This document shows positions 16,750 through 23,969 of a stretch of 29,423 nucleotides of DNA, piece after piece; positions within the stretch are counted from its first letter, which is position 1; each line of letters begins with the position of its first letter. This stretch comes from Rhizobium sp. (GTDB lineage Bacteria; Pseudomonadota; Alphaproteobacteria; Rhizobiales; Rhizobiaceae). A model generated the notes under the pieces. The model searched no databases, was not told the origin of the DNA, and worked only from the letters and a program-made list of their open reading frames with translations. The translations under genes were made by a program, and so were the position numbers. The DNA lies in NCBI GenBank assembly GCA_003527225.1, contig DPXQ01000058.1, forward strand, positions 1 to 29,423. Reading direction: 5' to 3'.

Positions 16750-17628
16750 ATGAGCGATATACCGAACTATTTCATCTACGGTGAGACGCCCAGGCCGCTC
16801 GACATCGGTTTCCTGCATGTCGAGCTTATTTCGCAACGGCAACATATTCATCATGGCCGGGCCGAAGCGCACAAGCATGAGCAGATGGCGCAGGTAACGT
16901 TCTGGACCAAGGGGGGCGGAACCTACCTGATAGAAGACAAGTCGTTGGATTTTTCCGCGCCGGCGGTCAGTTTCGTTCCCAGCAATGTGGTGCATGGCTT
17001 CGATGTGGGCGAGCAGTCGGACGCGGTCGTCGTGTCGATCGCCGATGGCGTGCTGCCGCTGATTGCCGCCAGTACGATTCTGTCTCTCGACCAGCCGGTG
17101 ATGCTGCGTTCCGATGTGCGGAATCCTGCCTGGGAGAAGATGCGGGAGCTGCTGCTGTTGACGCATGATGAATATCTGCTCGGGCAGCCCGGCATGGAAA
17201 AGATCATCCTGCCGCTGGTCTCCGCCGTACTTATTTATATGGCGCGATTGTCGTCGCAGGCGGCGATCATGCGTTCGGCGGCACCGATGGCGCTTGCCAG
17301 CGAGCTGAAGCGGCTGATCGACCTGCACTTCCGCGAGGATAGGAGCGTCGGCGACTATACCGCCATGCTCGGCACCACGCCGCACCTGCTGGCGAAGGCG
17401 GCGCTTGCCGGGCACGGCAAGGGCGTCAAGGAGCTGATCAGCGATCGCCGGCTGCTGGAGGCGAAGCGGTTGTTGCGCTTCACGGTTCGCACCGTCGAGG
17501 ATATCGCCTACGAGACGGGATTTCGCGATCCCGCCTATTTCTCACGCTTCTTCAAGCAGCGGACAGGGGAGCCGCCGGGCGCATGGCGTGACGGACAATA
17601 TGAAACGGTGGCTCCGGCGGGCCTTTGA
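16750..17628 (+). CDS. hpaA: AraC-family activator, HpaA-like
   Basis: Encodes 292 residues. The N-terminal cupin-like sensor domain (about residues 20-110) contains the His-rich RQHIHHGRAEAHKHEQMAQV segment and VSFVPSNVVHGF. The C-terminal AraC DNA-binding domain spans about 185-285, with the second helix-turn-helix VEDIAYETGFRDPAYFSRFF (249-268) followed by KQRTGEPPGAWR. E. coli HpaA is the 4-hydroxyphenylacetate-responsive activator of hpaBC, and the same divergent arrangement is seen here, with hpaB starting 102 bases away. I infer the same role. The operator was not located with confidence. Confidence 0.88.
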   Translation: MSDIPNYFIYGETPRPLDIGFLHVELISQRQHIHHGRAEAHKHEQMAQVTFWTKGGGTYLIEDKSLDFSAPAVSFVPSNVVHGFDVGEQSDAVVVSIADGVLPLIAASTILSLDQPVMLRSDVRNPAWEKMRELLLLTHDEYLLGQPGMEKIILPLVSAVLIYMARLSSQAAIMRSAAPMALASELKRLIDLHFREDRSVGDYTAMLGTTPHLLAKAALAGHGKGVKELISDRRLLEAKRLLRFTVRTVEDIAYETGFRDPAYFSRFFKQRTGEPPGAWRDGQYETVAPAGL

Positions 17629-17669
17629 GGGTCAGCCAGGAACGGACATGCGTGGTGGTTCGCGATGTC

Positions 17670-17703
17670 TTGACAAGTTGCGGCGATATATTTAACACGT
17701 TAA
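17670..17703 (+). promoter_or_regulatory. hpaF operon promoter with overlapping palindromic operator
   Basis: A perfect TTGACA (17670-17675) is followed after 16 bases by TTAACA (17692-17697). The -10 region is embedded in the palindrome TTAAC-ac-GTTAA (17692-17703). Palindromes of this size over a -10 are typical for MarR-type repressors, and a MarR-family hpaR lies at the far end of the operon. The leader to the hpaF start is about 25 bases. Confidence 0.6.
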
Positions 17704-17728
17704 TTAATAGCTGTCGCGGGGAGATATG

Positions 17729-18115
17729 ATGCCGCATCTGAGTCTGGAGTATTCGGCCAATCTGGAAGAGAAGGCGGATATGGATGCCGTCTGCGCGCGA
17801 GCGCATGACGCGATCCTCTCGACCGGCATCTTCGAGCTGGGCGCGCCGCGCGTGCGCGCCTTTCCGGCGCCCCACTACACGATTGCGGACCGTCATCCGG
17901 ATAATGCCTTTCTCGACATGGTTTTCCGAATGGGGGCGGGGCGCAGCGAGGACGACAAGAAGCGGACAGGCGATGCCATCATGGCCGCGGTCTCGGCGGA
18001 GCTTTGCGCGCTTTTCGAGACGCCGCATTTCGCGCTTTCGCTGGAAATCCGGGAAATCGATCCCGTTCTCAGCTGGAAAAGGAATGCCATTCACCCGCGG
18101 TTGCGGGGCAAGTAA
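17729..18115 (+). CDS. hpaF: 5-Carboxymethyl-2-hydroxymuconate delta-isomerase
   Basis: Encodes 128 residues of the small tautomerase-superfamily isomerase in homoprotocatechuate meta-cleavage. Two ATGs are adjacent (17726, 17729). The second is chosen because it gives MPHLSLEYS, so that after Met removal the catalytic base Pro1 is N-terminal as the mechanism requires, and because GGAG (17720-17723) then has a five-base spacing. It aligns end to end with E. coli HpaF (MPH...ATGIF...AFVHMTLKIGAGRS), here FLDMVFRMGAGRS. It is the first gene of the rightward catabolic operon; hpaE follows 12 bases later. Confidence 0.93.
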   Translation: MPHLSLEYSANLEEKADMDAVCARAHDAILSTGIFELGAPRVRAFPAPHYTIADRHPDNAFLDMVFRMGAGRSEDDKKRTGDAIMAAVSAELCALFETPHFALSLEIREIDPVLSWKRNAIHPRLRGK

Positions 18116-18127
18116 CAGGAAGTGACG

Positions 18128-19645
18128 ATGTCCAAGCTCGATGAGAATATCGCCAAGGCGCAAGGCTATCTCGCCCGCTTCAAGGCCGACGGTGTCTTGA
18201 ACCATATCGCGGGCGAGGCCGTTCCGGCTGCCGACGGCTCGACCTTCGAGGTCATTTCGCCCGTCGATCTGAAGCCGCTAGCCCAGGCCGCGCGCGGCAA
18301 GGCGGCGGATATAGATCGCGCCGCGAAGGCCGCAAAGGCTGCCTTCGCCGATTGGGCCGCCATGCCGGGTGATGCCCGCAAGAAGCTCCTGCACAAAATC
18401 GCCGATGCCATCGTCGCACGGGCGGAGGAGATTGCCTTCGTCGAGTGCATGGATACAGGGCAGTCGCTGAAATTCATGTCCAAGGCCGCGTTGCGCGGCG
18501 CGGAAAACTTCCGTTTCTTCGCCGACAAGGCGCCGGAGGCCCGTGACGGCAAGGTGCTGCGCACCAGCGGCCAGACGAACATGACGACGCGCGTGCCGAT
18601 CGGTCCGGTCGGCGTTATCACGCCGTGGAATACGCCGTTCATGCTGTCGACCTGGAAGATCGCACCGGCGCTGGCTGCGGGCTGCACGGTGGTGCACAAG
18701 CCGGCCGAGTTCTCGCCGCTGACCGCGCGGTTGCTGGTCGAGATCGCCGAAGAGGCTGGTCTGCCGAAGGGTGTCTGGAACCTCGTCAACGGCCTCGGCG
18801 AAGAAGCCGGCAAGGCGCTGACCGAGCATCCCGACATCAAGGCGATTGGCTTCGTCGGCGAAAGCCGCACGGGGTCCATGATCATGAAACAGGGTGCCGA
18901 GACGCTGAAGCGCGTACATTTCGAGCTTGGTGGCAAGAACCCGGTCGTCGTCTTCGCCGATGCGGATCTGGATCGCGCGGCCGATGCCGCCGTCTTCATG
19001 ATCTATTCGCTGAACGGCGAACGCTGCACCTCGTCCTCGCGCCTGCTAGTCGAGGAAAGCATTTACGACGAGTTTACCGCCAAGGTCGCCGAAAAGGCCA
19101 AGCGCATCAAGATCGGCCATCCGCTCGACCCCGAGACTGTTGTCGGTCCGCTGATCCATCCGGTGCATGAGAAGAAGGTGCTGGAATATATCGATATCGG
19201 TCGGGGCGAGGGGGCGACGGTTGCTGCTGGCGGTGCCAAGTTCAACGGTCCGGGCGGCGGCTGCTATGTCTCGCCAACCTTGTTCACCGGCGCCAACAAC
19301 AAGATGCGCATCGCCCAGGAGGAAATTTTTGGTCCGGTTCTAACGGCGATCCCCTTCAAGGACGAAGCCGAGGCTCTCTCGCTCGCCAATGACGTCCAAT
19401 ATGGCCTGACGGGTTACATCTGGACCTCGGATGTCACCCGTGCCTTCCGCTTCTCTGACGCGCTCGAAGCCGGCATGATCTGGGTGAATTCGGAAAATGT
19501 CCGCCACTTGCCGACGCCGTTCGGCGGCGTCAAAAGTTCGGGCATAGGACGGGACGGCGGCGACTGGTCCTTCGATTTCTACATGGAAACCAAAAATATC
19601 GCCTTTGCGACGGGCGCGCACGCGATCCCGAAGCTTGCCGGCTGA
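18128..19645 (+). CDS. hpaE: 5-Carboxymethyl-2-hydroxymuconate semialdehyde dehydrogenase
   Basis: Encodes 505 residues from the ATG at 18128 with AGGAAG upstream; the GTG at 18122 is less likely. It is an NAD-dependent aldehyde dehydrogenase. The oxyanion Asn is in TPWNTP (N168), the general base Glu in HFELGGKNP (E266) and the catalytic Cys in LNGERCTSSSRLLV (C300), a block typical of HpaE. It oxidises the ring-cleavage semialdehyde to 5-carboxymethyl-2-hydroxymuconate, the substrate of HpaF. The position between hpaF and hpaD supports HpaE rather than a generic ALDH. A 118-base spacer with a hairpin separates it from hpaD. Confidence 0.94.
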   Translation: MSKLDENIAKAQGYLARFKADGVLNHIAGEAVPAADGSTFEVISPVDLKPLAQAARGKAADIDRAAKAAKAAFADWAAMPGDARKKLLHKIADAIVARAEEIAFVECMDTGQSLKFMSKAALRGAENFRFFADKAPEARDGKVLRTSGQTNMTTRVPIGPVGVITPWNTPFMLSTWKIAPALAAGCTVVHKPAEFSPLTARLLVEIAEEAGLPKGVWNLVNGLGEEAGKALTEHPDIKAIGFVGESRTGSMIMKQGAETLKRVHFELGGKNPVVVFADADLDRAADAAVFMIYSLNGERCTSSSRLLVEESIYDEFTAKVAEKAKRIKIGHPLDPETVVGPLIHPVHEKKVLEYIDIGRGEGATVAAGGAKFNGPGGGCYVSPTLFTGANNKMRIAQEEIFGPVLTAIPFKDEAEALSLANDVQYGLTGYIWTSDVTRAFRFSDALEAGMIWVNSENVRHLPTPFGGVKSSGIGRDGGDWSFDFYMETKNIAFATGAHAIPKLAG

Positions 19646-19717
19646 CCGAATGCCCTGAAGCGGGCGGTCGCCTCGACCAGCTTTCGCCCGCGCATGAGAA
19701 GAGCCCCTTTGATTGAG

Positions 19718-19754
19718 TTCCGTTTCGACGCTTCAAGCGGAAACGGAAAGGAGG
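19718..19754 (+). promoter_or_regulatory. Hairpin abutting the hpaD ribosome binding site
   Basis: A 9-bp outer stem (TTCCGTTTC 19718-19726 with GAAACGGAA 19740-19748) continues, after a GA bulge, into a 4-bp inner stem (19729-19732 with 19736-19739) closed by TCA. It ends one base before GGAGG (19750-19754) of hpaD. It may limit or protect translation of hpaD, or mark an mRNA processing site. Confidence 0.5.
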
Positions 19755-19763
19755 AAGAACCAG

Positions 19764-20744
19764 ATGCCGATACCGCAACCCAATCTCTATCCGTCGTTCA
19801 ACGTCGTGCGCCTCAGCCATGTCGAATTCGTCGTCACGGATCTCGCCGCAAGCCGTGCCTTCTACGTCGACACCCTCGGCCTGCAGGTGACGGATGAGGA
19901 TTCCACAACGATCTACCTGCGTGCGCTCGAAGAGCGCGGCCATCATTGCATGGTGCTGCGCAAGGGCGACAAGGCGGAAGTCGCCGCGCTGTCGCTCAAG
20001 GTCTATGCGGAGGAAGACCTCGACAAGGCCAAGGCCTTCTTCGACGCCAAAGGTCTTCCGAACGGCTGGGTGCAGCGCCCCTATCAAGGCCGTACGCTGC
20101 GCGCCGTCGATATTTTCGGCACGCCGCTCGAATTCTATTTCAAGATGGAGCGGCTGGCGCCGATCCACCAGCAGTACAAGCTCTATCACGGCGTCAAGCC
20201 GCTCAGGATCGACCATTTCAACTGCTTCACGCCGGATGTCGACGCCTCGGTCGCCTTCTACAACGAGATGGGCTTCCGCGTCACCGAATATACCGAGGAC
20301 GACGAGTCGAAGCGGCTCTGGGCCGCCTGGATGCACCGCAAGGGCGGCGTCCACGACATGGCGTTCACCAATGGTCTTGGACCGCGCCTGCACCACACCG
20401 CCTTCTGGGTGCCGACGCCGCTCAACATCATCGACCTGCTCGACCTGATGTCGACCACCGGCTATCTGAAGAACATCGAGCGCGGCCCAGGCCGTCACGG
20501 CATTTCGAATGCCTTCTTCCTCTATATCCTCGATCCGGATGGCCATCGCATCGAGATCTACTGCTCGGACTACCAGACAGTTGACCCGGACCTTGAGCCG
20601 ATCAAGTGGGATCTGAAAGACCCGCAGCGCCAGACGCTCTGGGGTGCGCCGGCACCGCGTTCCTGGTTCGAGCATGGCAGCACCTTTACCGGGACGCCAG
20701 TCAGCGAGCCGATCCTGAAGGCCCAGCCGATTATAGCGCCGTGA
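19764..20744 (+). CDS. hpaD: Homoprotocatechuate 2,3-dioxygenase (VOC-type extradiol)
   Basis: Encodes 326 residues from the ATG at 19764, nine bases after GGAGG. It cleaves the ring of 3,4-dihydroxyphenylacetate between C2 and C3. It has two VOC modules and matches the Brevibacterium fuscum enzyme, whose sequence I recall, rather than the LigB-type HpaD of E. coli. The metal ligands align as H151, H211 and E264. The second-sphere residues N153, W189, H197, R240, H245 and Y254 correspond to N157, W192, H200, R243, H248 and Y257 of that enzyme, so the active site looks intact. The metal (Fe or Mn) cannot be told. The C-terminal tail is shorter than in Brevibacterium. It lies between hpaE and the FAH-family gene. 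Confidence 0.93.
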   Translation: MPIPQPNLYPSFNVVRLSHVEFVVTDLAASRAFYVDTLGLQVTDEDSTTIYLRALEERGHHCMVLRKGDKAEVAALSLKVYAEEDLDKAKAFFDAKGLPNGWVQRPYQGRTLRAVDIFGTPLEFYFKMERLAPIHQQYKLYHGVKPLRIDHFNCFTPDVDASVAFYNEMGFRVTEYTEDDESKRLWAAWMHRKGGVHDMAFTNGLGPRLHHTAFWVPTPLNIIDLLDLMSTTGYLKNIERGPGRHGISNAFFLYILDPDGHRIEIYCSDYQTVDPDLEPIKWDLKDPQRQTLWGAPAPRSWFEHGSTFTGTPVSEPILKAQPIIAP

Positions 20745-20759
20745 TGCCAACGGTTTGAC

Positions 20760-20797
20760 ACCACCCCAACCCATTTGTGGGAAGGGTTGGGTGGGGT
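20760..20797. repeat. CCCAACCC/GGGTTGGG hairpin repeat, rhizobial intergenic type
   Basis: CCCAACCC (20765-20772) pairs with GGGTTGGG (20784-20791) around an 11-base loop, and the stem can extend outward to 20760/20797 with one bulge and one mismatch. From memory, such CCACCCCAACCC...GGGTTGGGTGGGG elements are dispersed in many copies between rhizobial genes. It is the whole hpaD-hpaG spacer apart from the ribosome binding site. Confidence 0.55.
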
Positions 20798-20813
20798 TCG
20801 AAAAGGAATGACA

Positions 20814-21680
20814 ATGACGACCAAACTCGCAAGCTTCACAACCAACGGCCGCGCCGCCTATGGCGCCATCACCGACTTGGGCGTGATCGACCTCAGTGCC
20901 CGGTTCGGCGACAGATGGCCCACGCTGAAGCACGTGATCGAGGCCGGTGCGCTCAAGACACTTTGCGAGGAAGCGGCGCATCTGAAAGCCGATTTTCCGG
21001 TCTCCGACATTACCTATGAAATCCCGATCCTGGCTCCGGAAAAGATCATTTGCGTCGGCGTGAATTTCCCGGATCGTAACGCCGAATACAAGGACGGCCA
21101 GGAGGCGCCGCCCAATCCGTCCCTGTTCATCCGTTTCCCGCGCTCCTTCACCGGCCATGACCAGCCGCTCATCCGGCCGCCGGAAAGCGAGCAGCTCGAT
21201 TATGAGGGCGAGATCGTCATCATCATCGGCAAGGGCGGGCGGCGCATTGCCGAGACGGATGCGCTGTCCCACATTGCGGCGCTGTCGCTCTGCAACGAAG
21301 GCACGATCCGCGACTGGGTGCGCCATGCCAAGTTCAACGTCACCCAGGGCAAGAATTTCGACCGCTCCGGTTCGATCGGGCCGTGGCTCATCCCCTTCAC
21401 CGACGAGAGCCAGATTGCCGACATCAAGCTGGAGACGCGGGTCAACGGCGCGGTGCGCCAAAGCGACCGCACCAGCCGGATGATCTTCTCCTTCAGAAAG
21501 ATCATCGCCTATGTTTCGACGTTCACGACGCTCGTGCCGGGCGATATCATCGTTACCGGAACACCGACCGGGGCCGGTGCGCGATTCGACCCGCCGATCT
21601 GGCTGAAGCCGGGCGATGTGATCGAGGTTGAGGCCGACGGCATTGGCGTCTTGCGCAACACAGTCAAGGACGAGGTTTGA
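20814..21680 (+). CDS. hpaG: FAH-family decarboxylase/isomerase, HpaG-like
   Basis: Encodes 288 residues from the ATG at 20814, about seven bases after AAAGGA; the ATG at 20808 is too close to that site. It is a single fumarylacetoacetate-hydrolase-like domain with the metal-binding ExE pair in LDYEGEIVIIIGKGG (E131, E133), ICVGVNFPDRNAEY before it, and GPWLIPFTDE and IVTGTPTGAG after it. By context it acts on 5-oxopent-3-ene-1,2,5-tricarboxylate (decarboxylation) and/or 2-hydroxyhepta-2,4-diene-1,7-dioate (isomerisation). E. coli HpaG carries two such domains in about 430 residues; only one is present here, so the split of the two activities is open. It is coupled to hpaH, three bases downstream. 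Confidence 0.85.
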   Translation: MTTKLASFTTNGRAAYGAITDLGVIDLSARFGDRWPTLKHVIEAGALKTLCEEAAHLKADFPVSDITYEIPILAPEKIICVGVNFPDRNAEYKDGQEAPPNPSLFIRFPRSFTGHDQPLIRPPESEQLDYEGEIVIIIGKGGRRIAETDALSHIAALSLCNEGTIRDWVRHAKFNVTQGKNFDRSGSIGPWLIPFTDESQIADIKLETRVNGAVRQSDRTSRMIFSFRKIIAYVSTFTTLVPGDIIVTGTPTGAGARFDPPIWLKPGDVIEVEADGIGVLRNTVKDEV

Positions 21681-21683
21681 GCC

Positions 21684-22487
21684 ATGATGACGCCCGATCA
21701 GATCAAAGAGGCGGCGCGCCGCCTCGACACGGCCGAGAAGACCCGGCAGCAGATTGGGCTCCTGTCGCTCGCCTATCCGGGCATGACGATGGATGATGCC
21801 TATGCCGTGCAGGCAGCCTGGATCGCGATCAAGAAGACTGCCGGACGAAGGTCGATCGGCTGGAAGATCGGGCTGACCTCGAAGGCCATGCAATATGCGC
21901 TCAACATTGATATTCCCGATTCCGGCGTGCTGCTCGACGACATGCTGTTCGAGGATGGCGCGGTCATTCCCGACCATCGCTTCATCCAGCCGCGCATCGA
22001 GGCTGAAATCGCCTTCATCATGAAGAAGGACCTGAGCGGTCCGGGAACAACGGTTTATGACGTATTGGACGCCACCGATTATGTGACGCCGGCGCTCGAG
22101 ATCCTCGACACCCGCATCCTGCGCGTCGATCCGGAAACCATGAAGTCCCGCACCATCGTCGATACAATCTCCGACAATGCCGCCAATGCCGGCATCGTTC
22201 TCGGCGGCCGGGCCATGCGCCCCGACGCGGTGGATATGCGCTGGATGGGCGCGATCGTCTCGCGCAATGCCGAAGTCGAGGAAACAGGTCTCGGGGCCGG
22301 CGTGCTCAATCATCCGGCGCGCGGCATCGCCTGGCTTGCCAACCGTCTTCACCAGTACGACCAGAAGATCGAGGCGGGGCAAGTCGTGCTCGCCGGGTCG
22401 TTCATCCGTCCGGTCGAGGCACGTCACGGCGACACGATCACCAGCGATTTCGGCGCCTACGGCACCGTCAGCTGTTATTTTGCCTGA
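21684..22487 (+). CDS. hpaH: 2-Oxo-hept-4-ene-1,7-dioate hydratase
   Basis: Encodes 267 residues of the MhpD/HpaH hydratase family, which adds water to 2-oxohept-4-ene-1,7-dioate to give 4-hydroxy-2-oxoheptanedioate. The metal ligands E106 and E108 (PRIEAEIAFIM) and E139 (PALEILD) and the active-site Lys region GWKIGLTSKAMQ (K61) are all present. Tandem ATGs (21684, 21687) follow GAGG at the hpaG end; the first is used. It overlaps nothing but leaves only three bases from hpaG and 13 to hpaI, so the three are one translational run. The frame read on through hpaI from 22177 is a shadow. Confidence 0.94.
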   Translation: MMTPDQIKEAARRLDTAEKTRQQIGLLSLAYPGMTMDDAYAVQAAWIAIKKTAGRRSIGWKIGLTSKAMQYALNIDIPDSGVLLDDMLFEDGAVIPDHRFIQPRIEAEIAFIMKKDLSGPGTTVYDVLDATDYVTPALEILDTRILRVDPETMKSRTIVDTISDNAANAGIVLGGRAMRPDAVDMRWMGAIVSRNAEVEETGLGAGVLNHPARGIAWLANRLHQYDQKIEAGQVVLAGSFIRPVEARHGDTITSDFGAYGTVSCYFA

Positions 22488-22500
22488 GGAGAAGCCCTTT

Positions 22501-23268
22501 ATGCCCGCACCCGTGAATGCCTTCAAGGAAGCGCTCCTCGACGGAGAAACGCTGTTCGGCCTGTGGGTCGCGCTCGGTAGCCCCTTTTCCGCCGAACTCT
22601 GCGCCGGTGCCGGTTATGACTGGATTCTGATCGACGGCGAACACGGGCCGAACGACATTCCGGGCATCGCCGCGCAATTGCAGGCAGCTGCACAGAAGCC
22701 GGCCCATCCCGTGGTGCGTATTCCAATCGGCGAGACGTGGATCGTGAAGCAAGCGCTCGACATCGGCGCGCAGACGCTGCTGATCCCGATGATCGAGACC
22801 GCCGATCAGGCAGAGAAAATGGTCAAGGCCTGCCGTTACCCGCCGCACGGCGTGCGCGGCGTCGGTGCGGCATTGGCGCGCGCGTCCGATTTCGGCCGGA
22901 TCACCGACTATCTCCACACGGCCAACCGTGAAATCTGCGTGCTCCTGCAGATCGAGAGCCGGGCGGGGCTCGCCAATCTCGAGGCGATCGCGAACACCGA
23001 AGGTGTGGACGGTGTCTTCATCGGCCCGGCCGATCTTGCGGCCGACATGGGCTATCTCGGCAATCCCGGAGCGCCGGAGGTGGTCGCAGCCGTCGAGGAC
23101 GCGATCAAGCGCATCAAGGCGCTTGGCAAGCCAGCCGGCATCATGAGCAGCGATCCAGCCATGATCGATCGTGCACTGTCGCTCGGCGCGGGATTCGTCG
23201 CTGTGGGCAGCGATGTCGGACTGTTGTCGAAGGCGGCATCGAGACTTCTTGCGGAGCTAAAGGGATAG
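22501..23268 (+). CDS. hpaI: 4-Hydroxy-2-oxoheptanedioate aldolase
   Basis: Encodes 255 residues of the class II pyruvate aldolase that splits 4-hydroxy-2-oxoheptanedioate into pyruvate and succinic semialdehyde, the last step of the route. Catalytic His is in LIDGEHGPND (H48) and the pyruvate-binding Arg in VVRIPIG (R73). The metal ligands are in LLQIESRAG (E152) and IGPADLAADMG (D178), matching the HpaI family. The ATG at 22501 follows AGGAG by about ten bases; the longer frame from 22177 runs through hpaH and is rejected. No succinic semialdehyde dehydrogenase gene is found in the cluster. Confidence 0.95.
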   Translation: MPAPVNAFKEALLDGETLFGLWVALGSPFSAELCAGAGYDWILIDGEHGPNDIPGIAAQLQAAAQKPAHPVVRIPIGETWIVKQALDIGAQTLLIPMIETADQAEKMVKACRYPPHGVRGVGAALARASDFGRITDYLHTANREICVLLQIESRAGLANLEAIANTEGVDGVFIGPADLAADMGYLGNPGAPEVVAAVEDAIKRIKALGKPAGIMSSDPAMIDRALSLGAGFVAVGSDVGLLSKAASRLLAELKG

Positions 23269-23337
23269 TGGCCGCGCTTGCGGCTCGACGTTTCTGTTTC
23301 TATACCAGCTAACCTAACCATCGGCCGCGCAGCTGGC

Positions 23338-23363
23338 CGAGAACCGGGCTACTTCTCGCCCGG
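23338..23363 (+). promoter_or_regulatory. Possible H-type pseudoknot in the hpaR leader
   Basis: CGAGAA (23338-23343) can pair with TTCTCG (23353-23358), and CCGGGC (23344-23349) in its loop can pair with GCCCGG (23358-23363). The two stems share only base 23358, so they could stack as a pseudoknot or compete. The structure ends a few bases before GGGG (23367-23370), the likely ribosome binding site of hpaR at 23376. Confidence 0.35.
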
Positions 23364-23375
23364 CACGGGGACACA

Positions 23376-23921
23376 ATGGCGGACAAACCGGTCGACCAGG
23401 GGCAGGACAATCCAAAGGAAAACGGCGCGGTCCCGCAGCGGCTGCGCCTTCGCCATTTTTCGCGTTCCCTGCCGATGCTTCTGCTGCGTGCACGCGAATC
23501 CGTCATGCGGCATTTTCGCAATTCGCTTCGAATGTACGACATCACCGAGCAGCAATGGCGCATTCTCAGGGCGCTGATGACGGTGAAGGAGATCGAGGTC
23601 ACGGAACTGGCCCGGGCGACCTTTCTTCTCGGTCCCAGCCTTTCGCGCATTCTGAAGGATCTCGAGGGGCGCCAGCTGATCGAGCGCCATCAGGATGAGA
23701 ACGACCTGCGCCGGGCGCGCATCACCATCAGTGCGGCGGGACTGGAACTGATCGAGAAGGTTTCGCCGCAGTCGGAGGAGATTTATGGCGAGATCACACG
23801 CGCCTTTGGCGCTGAGCGGATGCGCGAATTGCAGAAGCTGCTGGAAGAACTTGAAACCGTCATGGGGCATGTCGATTTTCCTCATCTCAACGGCTATGTG
23901 GCCGAACCGGACGATCAATAA
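23376..23921 (+). CDS. hpaR: MarR-family repressor HpaR-like
   Basis: Encodes 181 residues. After a polar N-terminal extension (1-25), the MarR fold begins with RHFSRSLPMLLLRARESVMRHFR. The winged helix-turn-helix spans about residues 50-125 (DITEQQWRILRALM...EVTELARATFLLGPSLSRILKDLEGRQLIERHQDENDLRRARITIS). E. coli HpaR is the MarR-type repressor of the homoprotocatechuate operon, inactivated by pathway aromatics. This protein matches that family and sits in the same operon. Its likely target is the palindrome TTAACacGTTAA over the hpaF promoter. The spacer before it carries an unusual interlocked inverted repeat. Confidence 0.9.
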   Translation: MADKPVDQGQDNPKENGAVPQRLRLRHFSRSLPMLLLRARESVMRHFRNSLRMYDITEQQWRILRALMTVKEIEVTELARATFLLGPSLSRILKDLEGRQLIERHQDENDLRRARITISAAGLELIEKVSPQSEEIYGEITRAFGAERMRELQKLLEELETVMGHVDFPHLNGYVAEPDDQ

Positions 23922-23969
23922 GGGTTGTTCGCCGTCCGCGCACCGACCGCTATCAATACGGAGCATGTC

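Noticed and set aside
22177..22500. N-terminal extension of hpaI by 108 codons
   Set aside because: It overlaps hpaH in another frame. The ATG at 22501 has a proper binding site and matches the family start.
19530..22526. 998-codon open frame on the minus strand across hpaE-hpaH
   Set aside because: It covers four well-supported genes on the other strand and shows no recognisable domain; it is a shadow frame.
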